Positions 20,831 to 29,363 of a stretch of DNA of 64,000 bases are shown piece by piece; the first letter of the stretch is position 1; each line of letters opens with the position of its first letter. The position numbers and the translations under genes are program-made. This DNA comes from an uncultured Pelagibacteraceae bacterium (GTDB lineage Bacteria; Pseudomonadota; Alphaproteobacteria; Pelagibacterales; Pelagibacteraceae), in contig CACILF010000001.1 of the NCBI GenBank assembly GCA_902587435.1, forward strand, positions 1-64,000. Direction: 5' to 3'. The notes beneath the pieces were generated by a model. It had not been told where the DNA came from. It saw only the letters and a program-made list of their open reading frames with translations, and searched no databases.

Positions 20831-21708
20831 GCTGCTTTCTTTTTTCTAACTAATTTTTCATAACTAGAAGATAAATCTAAAATTAAATTACAAACTTTAT
20901 AATCATGTTCAAGAATTTTAGAAACTGGAGTTACCTCTGCTGCAGTGCCAGTTAGAAAACATCCAACAAAACTTGAAAGTTCTTTTGGTGAGATTTTTCT
21001 TTCATTAACTTTAATATTTTTAGATTTTGCTATTTCAATTACTGTTCTTCTTGTTATTCCATCTAAAAAACTATCGGGTATTGGTGTATGCAATTCTCCA
21101 TTTTTGTCTTTAAAAAAAATATTTGCACCAGTTGCCTCAGCTATATTTCCTGCATGGTCAAGCATTAATGAATCTGTATAGCCATCTCTTTCTGCTTCGT
21201 GTTTCGAAAGTGTACAGATCATATATAGTCCTGAAGCCTTAGTATCCCAAGGTATTGTGTCTGGAGCTGGCCTCCTCCATTTAGAAATATTAAGTTTTAT
21301 TCCTTCTGTTTTTAACTTCGGATCAAAATATGTTCCCCACTCCCATGTGGTTATTGCTACATGTATTTTTGTTTTTTGTGCAGACACCGCCATCATTTCA
21401 CTACCTCTCCATGCAAACGGTCTTACATATCCATTTTGAACATTTTGCACTGAAACAATTTTTTTAGTTGCTTTATTAATTTCTTCTTCAGAATGAGGAA
21501 TTTTAATATCCATTCTTTTTGCTGAGTGAAAAAGTCTCTCTGTATGTTCTTCTAATTTAAATATTTCTCCATCGTAAACTCTTAATCCTTCAAATACGCA
21601 GCTGGCATAATGGAGGCCATGACTTAAAACATGTAATTTTACATCATTCCAATCAACTAGCTCATTGTTGTACCAGATTTTTCCTTCTCGTTTATCGTAA
21701 GGTGTCAT
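20827..21708 (-). CDS. ilvE: branched-chain amino acid aminotransferase
   Basis: A 293-residue class IV PLP aminotransferase that carries out the last step of valine, leucine and isoleucine synthesis. Features: SHGLHYASCVFEGLRVYDG near the N-terminus, the PLP lysine in DTKASGLYMICTLSKHEAE, MLDHAGNIAEATGANIFF and the TPIPDSFLDGITRRTVIE segment. It stands divergent from the petP/petR/kinase genes with a 77-nt spacer, an arrangement I recall from other alphaproteobacteria. Confidence 0.93.
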   Translation of the reverse strand: MTPYDKREGKIWYNNELVDWNDVKLHVLSHGLHYASCVFEGLRVYDGEIFKLEEHTERLFHSAKRMDIKIPHSEEEINKATKKIVSVQNVQNGYVRPFAWRGSEMMAVSAQKTKIHVAITTWEWGTYFDPKLKTEGIKLNISKWRRPAPDTIPWDTKASGLYMICTLSKHEAERDGYTDSLMLDHAGNIAEATGANIFFKDKNGELHTPIPDSFLDGITRRTVIEIAKSKNIKVNERKISPKELSSFVGCFLTGTAAEVTPVSKILEHDYKVCNLILDLSSSYEKLVRKKKAA

Positions 21709-21785
21709 TTAGATTTAATTTTTTAGATTTAATTTATTTAAAAAAATATCTTTGTATGTAGAATATGTCAATATAACTTACCAAT

Positions 21786-22229
21786 ATGAAAGAACTTTTA
21801 TATTTAAAGGATGATCAATTAAAAGAATTCATCGAAAAAATCTCTATGAGTTACCGAGAAACCTTTTCGGATGCTAAAAAAGTTCTAAATAAATATTCTA
21901 TTGGAGTGGCTCATCATAAAGTGATTAACCTAATTTCTTTATATGATGGCATAACTATATCTGAACTTTTAAAAAAACTAAAAATAACGAAACAGAGCTT
22001 AAACAGAGTCATAAAAGATTTGATAAAAATAGAAGTTATTGATTTTAAAAAAGACAAAAAAGATACAAGATTAAAGCATGTTTACTTGAATGATAAAGGA
22101 AAAAAATTATTTAATGAAGTTTTTGAAGTACAAAAAAAAAGAATTTATAATGCACTATTAACTTCTAGCTCAAAGGAAGTAATAAATTTTAACAATGTTT
22201 TAAATAAAATAATTAATGAAAAAATTTAA
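21786..22229 (+). CDS. petP: MarR-family transcriptional regulator, PetP-like
   Basis: A 147-residue winged-helix regulator. The DNA-binding region shows SLYDGITISELLKKLKITKQSLNRVIKDLI, then the wing segment with DTRLKHVYLNDKGKKLF, the MarR signature. Its pairing with an OmpR-type response regulator matches the petP-petR pair described in Rhodobacter capsulatus, where both are needed for cytochrome bc1 and photosynthetic genes. It overlaps petR by 14 nt. The name is by context. Confidence 0.75.
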   Translation: MKELLYLKDDQLKEFIEKISMSYRETFSDAKKVLNKYSIGVAHHKVINLISLYDGITISELLKKLKITKQSLNRVIKDLIKIEVIDFKKDKKDTRLKHVYLNDKGKKLFNEVFEVQKKRIYNALLTSSSKEVINFNNVLNKIINEKI

Positions 22230-22893
22230 AGCTCATATTTTGGTAGTTGATGATGACGATGGCATTAGAAGTCTAGTAAAACAATATTTAAATGAAAATA
22301 ATTATTTAGTCACAACTGCGTTTAGTGCGGAAGATGCTAAAAAAAAAGTGGATACAATTAAATTTGATTTGATTGTATTAGATATAATGATGCCTGGAAA
22401 AAGTGGATTGGAATTTACAATGGAGAACAAAAGTACATTGTACACTCCAATAATTTTACTTACAGCTAAGGGGGAAGCAGAAGAAAGAATTCATGGCTTA
22501 GAAATTGGTGCCGATGATTACCTTGCAAAACCTTTTGAGCCTAAAGAATTAATTTTGAGGATAAAAAATATTTTAAACAAAACAAAATCTAAAAATATTA
22601 AAAGGTTAATTGAATTTGGGAGTGTGAAAGTTGATTTAAGTAAAAATTTAATATTTAAAGATAAAAAAGAATATAAAATTAACAATACAGAAAAAACTAT
22701 TTTAGAGTTTATGATTAACTCTCCCGGAAAATCTTTCTCGAGAGAAGAAATTGGGAAAATAATAAAATTAGATAAAGAAAGATCTATTGATGTAATTATT
22801 ACAAGACTTAGAAAAAAAATTGAAAAAAATCCAAAAAATCCAAAATTCTTACAGACGCTTAGAGGAGAAGGTTATGTTTTATGGATTGAGTAG
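22216..22893 (+). CDS. petR: OmpR-family response regulator, PetR-like
   Basis: A 225-residue two-domain regulator. The receiver holds VVDDDDGIRSL, the phospho-acceptor aspartate in FDLIVLDIMMPGKSG, the LLTAKGEAEER switch threonine and the lysine in DYLAKPFEPKEL. The C-terminal OmpR-type winged helix is present (KTILEFMINSPGKSFSREEI; RSIDVIITRLRKKIE; TLRGEGYVL). Start at 22216 overlaps petP by 14 nt, and its end overlaps the kinase by 20 nt, so all three are coupled. The actual targets are unknown. Confidence 0.88.
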   Translation: MKKFKAHILVVDDDDGIRSLVKQYLNENNYLVTTAFSAEDAKKKVDTIKFDLIVLDIMMPGKSGLEFTMENKSTLYTPIILLTAKGEAEERIHGLEIGADDYLAKPFEPKELILRIKNILNKTKSKNIKRLIEFGSVKVDLSKNLIFKDKKEYKINNTEKTILEFMINSPGKSFSREEIGKIIKLDKERSIDVIITRLRKKIEKNPKNPKFLQTLRGEGYVLWIE

Positions 22894-24193
22894 ATATTTA
22901 AAAAAAATTTTACCTAAACAATTATTTTATAGAAGTTTAATAATTGTAGCTGCTCCAATTATTATTATGCAAATTACAATTTCAATTGTATTTTTTGATA
23001 GCTTGTGGATCAAAACTAACAAGGGCATGACTAAAGCATTAGTAAATGAAATTAGTACTTTTGTTGAAGCTTATAATAATGATAACTATGATAAAGATGA
23101 AATTACTAATCTATTTTCACTTTACCAAGATTTAAACATAGAATTCACTAAAGATGAAAACTTTAATTATGATTTTGATGAAAGATGGTTTAGTCCAATT
23201 GATAGAACTCTTAGAAGAGAATTAAAATCAAGATTTGGATCTGAAAAATTTTGGTTTGATACTACAAGTTATAAAGAATTAATCGATTTGAGAATTAAAT
23301 ATCAGTCTGGGTATTTTAAATTTTTAGTACCCAGGGATAGAGTAACAAGTTCATCAGCAAGAATATTTGCATTATGGATAACTCTGCCTGCTATTCTTGT
23401 AATATTTATTGCTATATTATTTTTAAAAAACCAAACAAGACCCATAACTAAATTAGCAGAAGCATCTGAAAAGTTTGGAAAAGGAGAAGATGTAGAAGAA
23501 TATAGGCCTTCAGGAGCATTAGAAATAAGAAAAGCAGGATTAGAATTCGATAAAATGAGAAAACGAATTCTAAGACATTTAAATCAAAGATCTGAAATGC
23601 TTTCTGGAATTAGTCATGATTTAAGAACACCTTTAACAAGAATTAAACTTCAGCTAGCTTTTATAAAAGATAAAGAAATTACAAATAAACTATCAAGAGA
23701 CGTTGATGAAATGGAAAAAATGCTAAATGAATACTTGCAATTTTCTCGATCAAATTTTAGAGAAAAAAGCGAAAAATTTAATTTATCTGAACTAATCATA
23801 TCGACTGTTAAAAAATATGAAAGCAATAATATTTTGATAGATCAAGAAAATGATGTTTTTTTTAGTGGAAGAAAAAATCTTATACAAAGATGTCTTAATA
23901 ATTTACTTGATAACGCAATTAATTTTTCAAAAAATATTAAAGTTAAACAACAAAAAATAAAAAAAAGTGTATTAATTTTTGTTGAAGATGATGGTCCCGG
24001 TATTCCTACCTCTGAATATGAAAATGTATTTAAACCATTTTATAAAATCGATAAAAGTAGAAACCAAACAAAATCTAGTGTTGGCCTAGGTCTTTCTATT
24101 GCGTCAGATATAGTTAGGTCACATGGAGGAAATATTGAGTTAGGAAAATCTGAGATGGGTGGTTTAAAAATTAAGATCTCTTTGCCCGTTTAA
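22874..24193 (+). CDS. EnvZ-like sensor histidine kinase
   Basis: A 439-residue membrane kinase. A hydrophobic segment around residues 18-40 (RSLIIVAAPIIIMQITISIVFF) and another near 165-187 flank a periplasmic domain of about 125 residues. HAMP linker (RPITKLAEASEKFGKGEDV) precedes HisKA with SGISHDLRTPLTRIKLQL and a HATPase domain (N-box NNLLDNAINFS, EDDGPGIP, GLGLSIASDIVRSHGG). I chose ATG at 22874, with an AGGAG sequence just upstream at 22862-22870, instead of the longer frame from 22820, which would add an implausible lysine-rich head overlapping petR by 74 nt. Confidence 0.88.
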   Translation: MFYGLSRYLKKILPKQLFYRSLIIVAAPIIIMQITISIVFFDSLWIKTNKGMTKALVNEISTFVEAYNNDNYDKDEITNLFSLYQDLNIEFTKDENFNYDFDERWFSPIDRTLRRELKSRFGSEKFWFDTTSYKELIDLRIKYQSGYFKFLVPRDRVTSSSARIFALWITLPAILVIFIAILFLKNQTRPITKLAEASEKFGKGEDVEEYRPSGALEIRKAGLEFDKMRKRILRHLNQRSEMLSGISHDLRTPLTRIKLQLAFIKDKEITNKLSRDVDEMEKMLNEYLQFSRSNFREKSEKFNLSELIISTVKKYESNNILIDQENDVFFSGRKNLIQRCLNNLLDNAINFSKNIKVKQQKIKKSVLIFVEDDGPGIPTSEYENVFKPFYKIDKSRNQTKSSVGLGLSIASDIVRSHGGNIELGKSEMGGLKIKISLPV

Positions 24194-24425
24194 AATTTTT
24201 TTTCTTTTTTAATTTTTCTAACATTTCGATCTTTTTTTCTAATTTTTCTACTCTCTTATTCAAAATATCAGTTTCATCTTTGCTAGTTAGTTTCATTTTA
24301 AATACTATTTCATCTCTTTTTGACTTTAATATATTTAGAATTTCATTGCCCAAATCTTTTGAATTCAAAAGACCCTGCTCAAAAAGTTTGGCAAATTTAT
24401 CAATAACAAATCTAGATTTAGACAT
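24171..24425 (-). CDS. UbiK/BMFP-domain accessory factor (YqiC-like)
   Basis: An 84-residue small protein with an N-terminal helix and a C-terminal coiled coil (LTSKDETDILNKRVEKLEKKIEMLEKL). This matches the layout of UbiK, which assists ubiquinone biosynthesis under oxygen and binds membranes. It is divergent from lgt with a 37-nt gap, a pairing common in alphaproteobacteria, which supports the call. The 3' end overlaps the end of the convergent kinase gene by 23 nt. Sequence identity to UbiK is weak by eye, so the role remains tentative. Confidence 0.6.
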   Translation of the reverse strand: MSKSRFVIDKFAKLFEQGLLNSKDLGNEILNILKSKRDEIVFKMKLTSKDETDILNKRVEKLEKKIEMLEKLKKKKNFKRAKRS

Positions 24426-24462
24426 ATATTTTATTAATAATTTAAAATATTATATTTACAAT

Positions 24463-25236
24463 ATGTTTATCAACAATTTTGACCCAGTCGCAATTAATTT
24501 CTTTTCTTTAGAAATTAGATGGTATTCTTTATCGTATATTTTTGGAATAATACTTGCCTGGATATATTGTAAAAAATTTTTAATAAAAGAAGAAAAAATT
24601 CGAATTTTATTCGACGATTTAATTTCATATATAATTATTGGTGTAATTTTAGGCGGCAGATTAGGATATGTAGTTTTCTATAATTTAAGTTACTACTCAA
24701 AAAATATATTAGAGATTTTCATGATTTGGGAAGGAGGAATGTCATTTCATGGAGGTCTGCTTGGAGTAATACTTTCAACTTATATTTTTAGTAAAAAAAA
24801 TAATATAAACCCTTTTTTCTTTCTTGATCTAATTTCAATGTCTGCTCCAATAGGTATTTTCTTAGGAAGAATTTCTAATTTTATAAATTCTGAACTTTAT
24901 GGAAGAGAGACTGATATTTTTTGGTCTGTAAAATTTGAAAAAATTGACAATGTTTTTAGACATCCTTCTCAAATTTATGAGGCAATCTTTGAAGGAATAA
25001 TATTATTTTTTATATTAAATTTTATGTTTAAAAAACAGTTATACAAATCTCCAGGCTTAATATCCGCTTTATTTTTAATTTTCTATTCTATATTTAGATT
25101 TTTTATTGAATTTACCAGAGAACCAGACATTCAAATTGGTTATATTTTATTTAATTTAACATTGGGACAGTTTTTAAGCTTTTTGTTTTTTCTATTTGGC
25201 CTATTTTTATTTTATAAAAAAAATGAATTTAAATAA
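24463..25236 (+). CDS. lgt: prolipoprotein diacylglyceryl transferase
   Basis: A 257-residue polytopic inner-membrane enzyme that attaches diacylglycerol to the lipobox cysteine of prolipoproteins. Family motifs: WYSLSYIFGIILAW, GGRLGYVVFYN, WEGGMSFHGGLLG, GRISNFINSELYGRETD and HPSQIYEAIFEG. I use ATG 24463; a longer reading from 24280 runs through the antisense ubiK-like gene and adds no homologous sequence. The last 14 nt overlap the next gene. Confidence 0.95.
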   Translation: MFINNFDPVAINFFSLEIRWYSLSYIFGIILAWIYCKKFLIKEEKIRILFDDLISYIIIGVILGGRLGYVVFYNLSYYSKNILEIFMIWEGGMSFHGGLLGVILSTYIFSKKNNINPFFFLDLISMSAPIGIFLGRISNFINSELYGRETDIFWSVKFEKIDNVFRHPSQIYEAIFEGIILFFILNFMFKKQLYKSPGLISALFLIFYSIFRFFIEFTREPDIQIGYILFNLTLGQFLSFLFFLFGLFLFYKKNEFK

Positions 25237-26266
25237 AAAAATATTTGCACTAGATGAATTTATAAATCAAGCTTTATACAATCCAAAAGACGGTTATTAT
25301 ATGAAAAATAATCCTTTTGGAGAAAAAGGTGATTTCATAACTTCACCAAATGTATCAATTCTTTTTTCTGAAATGCTATCGATATGGACTATATTGCTTT
25401 GGCAAAATTTAAAATGTCCAAAAAAAATTAATCTTATAGAACTAGGATCGGGAAATGGGCAAATGATTTATGATATGATATGTACATTAAAAAATTTTCC
25501 AAAATTTTATAAATCTTGTAATTTTATTATATTAGAGAAAAGCCCATATTTAAAAAAAATTCAAAAAGAAAAATTGAAAAATTTTAAAGTTAAATGGATA
25601 AAAAATTTAAACGAAATAAAAAAAGGTAACAATATATTTATTGCAAATGAATTTTTTGATGCATTGCCTGTGAAGCAATTTTTTAAAATTAAAAATAAAT
25701 GGTTAGAAAGATTTGTTATAATGGATAAAAATAATAACAAAAGCTTTATAAATTTAGATTCAAACATAAAAAAAATAGAAAAAAAAATTGGCTTTAAAAT
25801 TTCAAAAAACCAAAAAGTTATTGAGTATTCTCCTCAAACTTTAGAATATTTAAAAGACATTTCAAAAAAATTAATTAACAATAAAGGGGCATTATTAATT
25901 ATTGATTATGGATATTTGGAAGGTTCAATGAAAGATACACTAATTGCAATAAAAAAACATGCTATATCAAACTTGTTTAAAGAATTTAAAAATTCCGACA
26001 TTACTTACAAATTAAATTTTAAATTGCTGAAAAAAATTACTAATATTTTAAAACTTAAATGCCAGGGAATAACAACTCAGAGAAATTTTTTGATTAATCT
26101 TGGCATCCAGCAAAGAGCAGAAATATTGTCAAGAAACTTACCTTTTTCAAAAAAAGCAGATATTTATTACCGGTTAAAAAGATTGATTGATAAGAGCCAG
26201 ATGGGTAATTTATTTAAAGTTATGTTAATCACAAACAAGAAAACAAATTTTAAAGTAGGATTTTGA
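25223..26266 (+). CDS. SAM-dependent methyltransferase, MidA/NDUFAF7 family
   Basis: A 348-residue protein of the MidA/NDUFAF7 family. In mitochondria NDUFAF7 methylates an arginine of a complex I subunit; the bacterial role is less clear. Seen: N-terminal LNKKIFALDEFINQALYNPKDGYY, a segment GDFITSPNVSILFSEML, the SAM-binding LIELGSGNGQMIYDM and the later FIANEFFDALPVKQF. ATG 25223 is chosen; the frame begins at 25196 but those extra residues copy the lgt tail. It lies between lgt and pgeF, a conserved alphaproteobacterial order. Confidence 0.85.
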   Translation: MNLNKKIFALDEFINQALYNPKDGYYMKNNPFGEKGDFITSPNVSILFSEMLSIWTILLWQNLKCPKKINLIELGSGNGQMIYDMICTLKNFPKFYKSCNFIILEKSPYLKKIQKEKLKNFKVKWIKNLNEIKKGNNIFIANEFFDALPVKQFFKIKNKWLERFVIMDKNNNKSFINLDSNIKKIEKKIGFKISKNQKVIEYSPQTLEYLKDISKKLINNKGALLIIDYGYLEGSMKDTLIAIKKHAISNLFKEFKNSDITYKLNFKLLKKITNILKLKCQGITTQRNFLINLGIQQRAEILSRNLPFSKKADIYYRLKRLIDKSQMGNLFKVMLITNKKTNFKVGF

Positions 26267-26267
26267 C

Positions 26268-27017
26268 TTGATTAAATCTAAAAAATTTAAAAAATTTAAA
26301 ATTATAAAGCATGGTTTTTTCAATAATTTAGGTGGAGTTTCTTCAGGAGTTTATAAAAGCTTAAACTGTGGAATGGGTTCAAATGATAGTAGAAGAAATG
26401 TAAGAAAAAATTTAAAAATTGTATCAAAAAAAATCGGTACAAATAAAAAATTAGTTTTATTAAATCAGTTACATAGCAGCAAAATTTATTTTATAAATAA
26501 ATTACCAAAAAAAAAATTATTTGGTGATGGATTGGTGACTAAAACTAGAGGTATGCCTATAGGAATATTAACAGCAGATTGTGCACCAATTCTATTTTTT
26601 GATCCTAAAAAAAAAATTATAGGAGCTGTTCACTCTGGCTGGAAAGGAGCATATAAAAAAATAGGAGAAAAAATGGTTAAATTTTTAAAAAAGAGAGGAA
26701 GTAAGTTAGGTGATATATATGCTGTAATAGGGCCCTGTATTTCACAAAATAACTACGAAATTAAAAATGATTTTAAAACAAAATTTTTAAGACAAAGTAT
26801 AAAAAATAAAAAGTATTTTAAAATGGTTAAAAATAAAATTTATTTTGACTTAAAAGGCTATATTTTTAGACAATTAAAAAATCTAGGAATCAATAATATT
26901 GAAATAATTAAAAAGGATACATTTAATCCAAAAAATAATTTTTTTAGTGCTAGAAGAAGTTTAAATAAAAAAATTAATGATTATGGTAGAAATATTTCAA
27001 TAATTATGATTAAATAG
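26268..27017 (+). CDS. pgeF: PgeF/YfiH peptidoglycan editing factor (laccase-fold)
   Basis: A 249-residue protein of the YfiH/PgeF family, reported to hydrolyse UDP-MurNAc carrying L-serine and so keep the cell wall precursor correct. The zinc ligands are visible in the expected order: LNQLHSSKIYF, GILTADCAPILFFD, IGAVHSGWKGAYKKIGEKM and YAVIGPCISQNNYEI, ending with FFSARRS. The start is TTG at 26268, directly after the MidA-like stop. No signal peptide, so it acts in the cytoplasm. Confidence 0.9.
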   Translation: MIKSKKFKKFKIIKHGFFNNLGGVSSGVYKSLNCGMGSNDSRRNVRKNLKIVSKKIGTNKKLVLLNQLHSSKIYFINKLPKKKLFGDGLVTKTRGMPIGILTADCAPILFFDPKKKIIGAVHSGWKGAYKKIGEKMVKFLKKRGSKLGDIYAVIGPCISQNNYEIKNDFKTKFLRQSIKNKKYFKMVKNKIYFDLKGYIFRQLKNLGINNIEIIKKDTFNPKNNFFSARRSLNKKINDYGRNISIIMIK

Positions 27018-27029
27018 AATATCTCACAA

Positions 27030-27962
27030 ATGAAGCTTCTAACAGGAAATAGCAATAAAAACCTTAGTCTTAAAATATCAAAATTTTTGAAAACAAAATT
27101 AGTCCATTCAAGTATCAGAAAATTTTCTGATGGAGAAATTTATATAGAGATTAAAGAAAATATAAGAGGTAATAGTATTTTTCTAATTCAATCTGTAAGT
27201 TCGCCTGCAAATGATAATCTAATGGAACTTTTGTTGTGCATTGATGCTTTAAAAAGATCTTCAGCAAAAAATATTACTGCAGTAATACCTTATTTTGGTT
27301 ATGCAAGACAAGATCGAAAGGTGGCACCAAGAACCTCTATATCAGCGAAACTAGTTTCAAATTTAATAACTAAGGCTGGAGCAGATAGAGTTGTAACAGT
27401 CGACTTGCACGCAGGTCAAATTCAAGGATTTTTTGATATTCCTGTTGACAACCTTTTTGCTACTCCAATTTTTTCAAGACATGTAAAAAAAAATATAAAA
27501 GGTAAAAATTTAATTTGTGTTGCGCCAGATGTTGGGGGAGTTGAGAGAACTAGAGCTCTTGCAAGAAAATTAGATATTGGAATTGCAATTATAGATAAAA
27601 GAAGACCGGCTCCAGGTAAATCTCAAGTTATGAATGTTATTGGAAATGTAAAAAATAAAACGTGTATAATAATTGATGATATTATTGACTCTGGAGGAAC
27701 AATTGTAAATGCTGCACAAGCATTAATTAATAGGGGAGCAAAAGAAGTTCATGTCTATATTACACACGGAGTTTTAAGTGGAGAGGCAGTTGAAAAAATA
27801 AAAAGATCTCAGATAAAGAAATTGGTTATAACAGATACAATTGATAATTCAGATAAGATAAAAAAAGCTAAAAATATTGAGGTATTATCAATTTCTGTTT
27901 TATTAGGAGAGGCAATTAAACGTATATCAAACTCTACTTCTGTCTCTGATTTATTCAAATAA
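27030..27962 (+). CDS. prs: ribose-phosphate pyrophosphokinase
   Basis: A 310-residue enzyme making PRPP from ribose 5-phosphate and ATP, used for nucleotides, histidine and tryptophan. Motifs: [74 protein letters not shown] and the PRPP loop [19 protein letters not shown]. Length and motif order are standard. It is 12 nt after pgeF and 45 nt before rplY. Confidence 0.97.
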   Translation: MKLLTGNSNKNLSLKISKFLKTKLVHSSIRKFSDGEIYIEIKENIRGNSIFLIQSVSSPANDNLMELLLCIDALKRSSAKNITAVIPYFGYARQDRKVAPRTSISAKLVSNLITKAGADRVVTVDLHAGQIQGFFDIPVDNLFATPIFSRHVKKNIKGKNLICVAPDVGGVERTRALARKLDIGIAIIDKRRPAPGKSQVMNVIGNVKNKTCIIIDDIIDSGGTIVNAAQALINRGAKEVHVYITHGVLSGEAVEKIKRSQIKKLVITDTIDNSDKIKKAKNIEVLSISVLLGEAIKRISNSTSVSDLFK

Positions 27963-27967
27963 AATAC

Positions 27968-27982
27968 TTGTAAAATTTACAA
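27968..27982. repeat. 15-nt AT-rich palindrome between prs and rplY
   Basis: TTGTAAAATTTACAA: two perfect 7-nt arms around a central A, inside the 45-nt gap before rplY. It could be an operator, or chance in AT-rich sequence; there is no GC-rich stem, so it is not a classical terminator. No clear promoter pair could be assigned around it. Confidence 0.35.
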
Positions 27983-28007
27983 TCATAAGTTAAAAAACCG
28001 ACACTTT

Positions 28008-28763
28008 ATGAATACTTTAGAAGCATCAATTAGAAATACTAAATCTAAAGGTGAAGTTAATTCTTTGCGCCAAAAGGGAGAGGTTCCTGCAATAATTTAT
28101 GGTGGAACTGAAGAAAATCAGAAAATATCATTATCAAAAAAACAAGTTAAATATTTAATTGAGCAAGAAAATTTTTTATCGAATATTATTAGTTTAAATA
28201 TTAATAGTCAGTTGATCAGAGTATTACCAAGAGAAGTTAGCTATGATACTTTGACTGATGATCCAATACACATAGATTTTTTAAGAATTGTAAAAGGTGC
28301 AAAAATAATAATAGAGATTCCAGTGAGATTTATAAATAATGAAAAATCTCCAGGCCTAAAAAGAGGTGGTGTTCTAAATATAGTAAGAAGAAAAATCGAA
28401 TTAAAATGTGCAACCGAAAATGTACCCAATGAATTAGTTGTTGATCTTGAAGGTTTAGAAATTGGAACAAGTATAAAAATCTCTTCAATAACTTTGCCTG
28501 AAAATGTAACGCCAACTATTCAAGGAAGAGATTTCGTTGTAGCAACAGTTGCTGCGCCAACAGTATTCAAAGAACCTGAAAAACCTGCCGTAGAAGGAGC
28601 TGAAGGAACTGAGGGAACTGAGGGAGCCGAGGGAGCTGTAGCAGCCGAGGGAGCTGAAGGAGCTGAAGAAGCTACTTCAGAAGGTGGTGAGAAAGATCCT
28701 AAGGGAGAAAAAGGTAAGGAAGAACAGAAAAAAGATCAAAAAGCTCCTTCTGAAAAAAAATAA
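28008..28763 (+). CDS. rplY: 50S ribosomal protein L25 (Ctc type) with acidic repeat tail
   Basis: A 251-residue L25 that binds 5S rRNA. The N-terminal L25 domain (residues about 1-90: NSLRQKGEVPAIIYGG, VKYLIEQE, LPREVSYDTLTDDPIHIDFL) and the beta-barrel TL5/Ctc domain (about 95-185: PVRFINNEKSPGLKRGGVLN; VVDLEGLEIGTSIKIS) are complete. They are followed by a roughly 65-residue tail: Glu-Gly-Ala/Thr repeats, then a Lys/Glu-rich end. Pth follows after 39 nt, a common bacterial pairing. Confidence 0.95.
   Translation: MNTLEASIRNTKSKGEVNSLRQKGEVPAIIYGGTEENQKISLSKKQVKYLIEQENFLSNIISLNINSQLIRVLPREVSYDTLTDDPIHIDFLRIVKGAKIIIEIPVRFINNEKSPGLKRGGVLNIVRRKIELKCATENVPNELVVDLEGLEIGTSIKISSITLPENVTPTIQGRDFVVATVAAPTVFKEPEKPAVEGAEGTEGTEGAEGAVAAEGAEGAEEATSEGGEKDPKGEKGKEEQKKDQKAPSEKK
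28592..28673 (+). repeat. in-frame GAGGGAGCT-like repeats coding an EGAEG tail in L25
   Basis: Degenerate 6-9 nt units (variants of GAAGGAGCT and GAGGGAACT) encode alternating Glu-Gly-Ala and Glu-Gly-Thr. The units differ at third positions and the stretch is more GC-rich than the surrounding genome. Such tracts are prone to length change by slippage. Not a CRISPR: there are no spacers. Confidence 0.7.
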
Positions 28764-28802
28764 ATTATCAATAGTGAATATTTCTAAAATTTAAATTAAT
28801 TT

Positions 28803-29363
28803 ATGATTTTACTCGTAGGGTTAGGTAACCCAACTCCTGACAGTAATGATAATAGGCATAATATAGGTTTTAAAATCATAGATGCAATAAATCAAAAATT
28901 TGGACTTTCAAAACAAAAACCAAAATTTAAAGGTCTCTTAACTACTGGTAATATCTCAAATAAAAAAGTTTATGCAATCAAACCACTAACTTTTATGAAT
29001 AACTCTGGAATCTGTATAAGAGAATTAATTGAGTATTTTAAAATTAATGCTGAAGATGTAATTGTTTTTCATGATGATTTAGATATAGATTTTACAAAGA
29101 TAAAAGCAAAATTTGGTGGATCCAGTGCTGGTCATAATGGAATCGCATCTATAGATAAATTTATAGGTAAAGAATATTCTAGGGTGAGGATAGGTATTGG
29201 CAAACCTGATTCTAAAATTGAAGTATCAGATTTTGTTTTAACAAATTTCACAGATGAAGAAAAAATAAAATTAGAAAAAGTTATTCAAAGTATAATTGAG
29301 TCGATGCCAATATTAATTGATAAAAAATTGGATTTATTTTCTAGTACTGTAAATAATCAATAA
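28803..29363 (+). CDS. pth: peptidyl-tRNA hydrolase
   Basis: A 186-residue enzyme that frees tRNA from stalled peptidyl-tRNA. Conserved VGLGNPTPDSNDNRHNIGF holds the catalytic His; KPLTFMNNSG, VFHDDLDIDF (catalytic Asp), FGGSSAGHNGIASI and RVRIGIGKP follow in the usual order. The stop is immediately followed by the ychF ATG, with no spacer. Confidence 0.97.
   Translation: MILLVGLGNPTPDSNDNRHNIGFKIIDAINQKFGLSKQKPKFKGLLTTGNISNKKVYAIKPLTFMNNSGICIRELIEYFKINAEDVIVFHDDLDIDFTKIKAKFGGSSAGHNGIASIDKFIGKEYSRVRIGIGKPDSKIEVSDFVLTNFTDEEKIKLEKVIQSIIESMPILIDKKLDLFSSTVNNQ

Noticed and set aside
22820..22873. Longer start for the sensor kinase
   Set aside because: The extra residues copy the overlapping petR sequence in another frame; ATG 22874 has a good ribosome site.
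24280..24462. N-terminal extension of lgt reading from 24280
   Set aside because: It runs antisense through the ubiK-like gene and adds 61 residues with no family match; ATG 24463 gives the normal Lgt start.
25196..25222. Longer start for the MidA-like gene
   Set aside because: The extra residues are an out-of-frame copy of the lgt end; the family begins at 25223.
28585..28680. Repeat block as a possible CRISPR or mobile repeat
   Set aside because: Units are 6-9 nt, in frame and encode Glu-Gly-Ala/Thr; there are no spacers.
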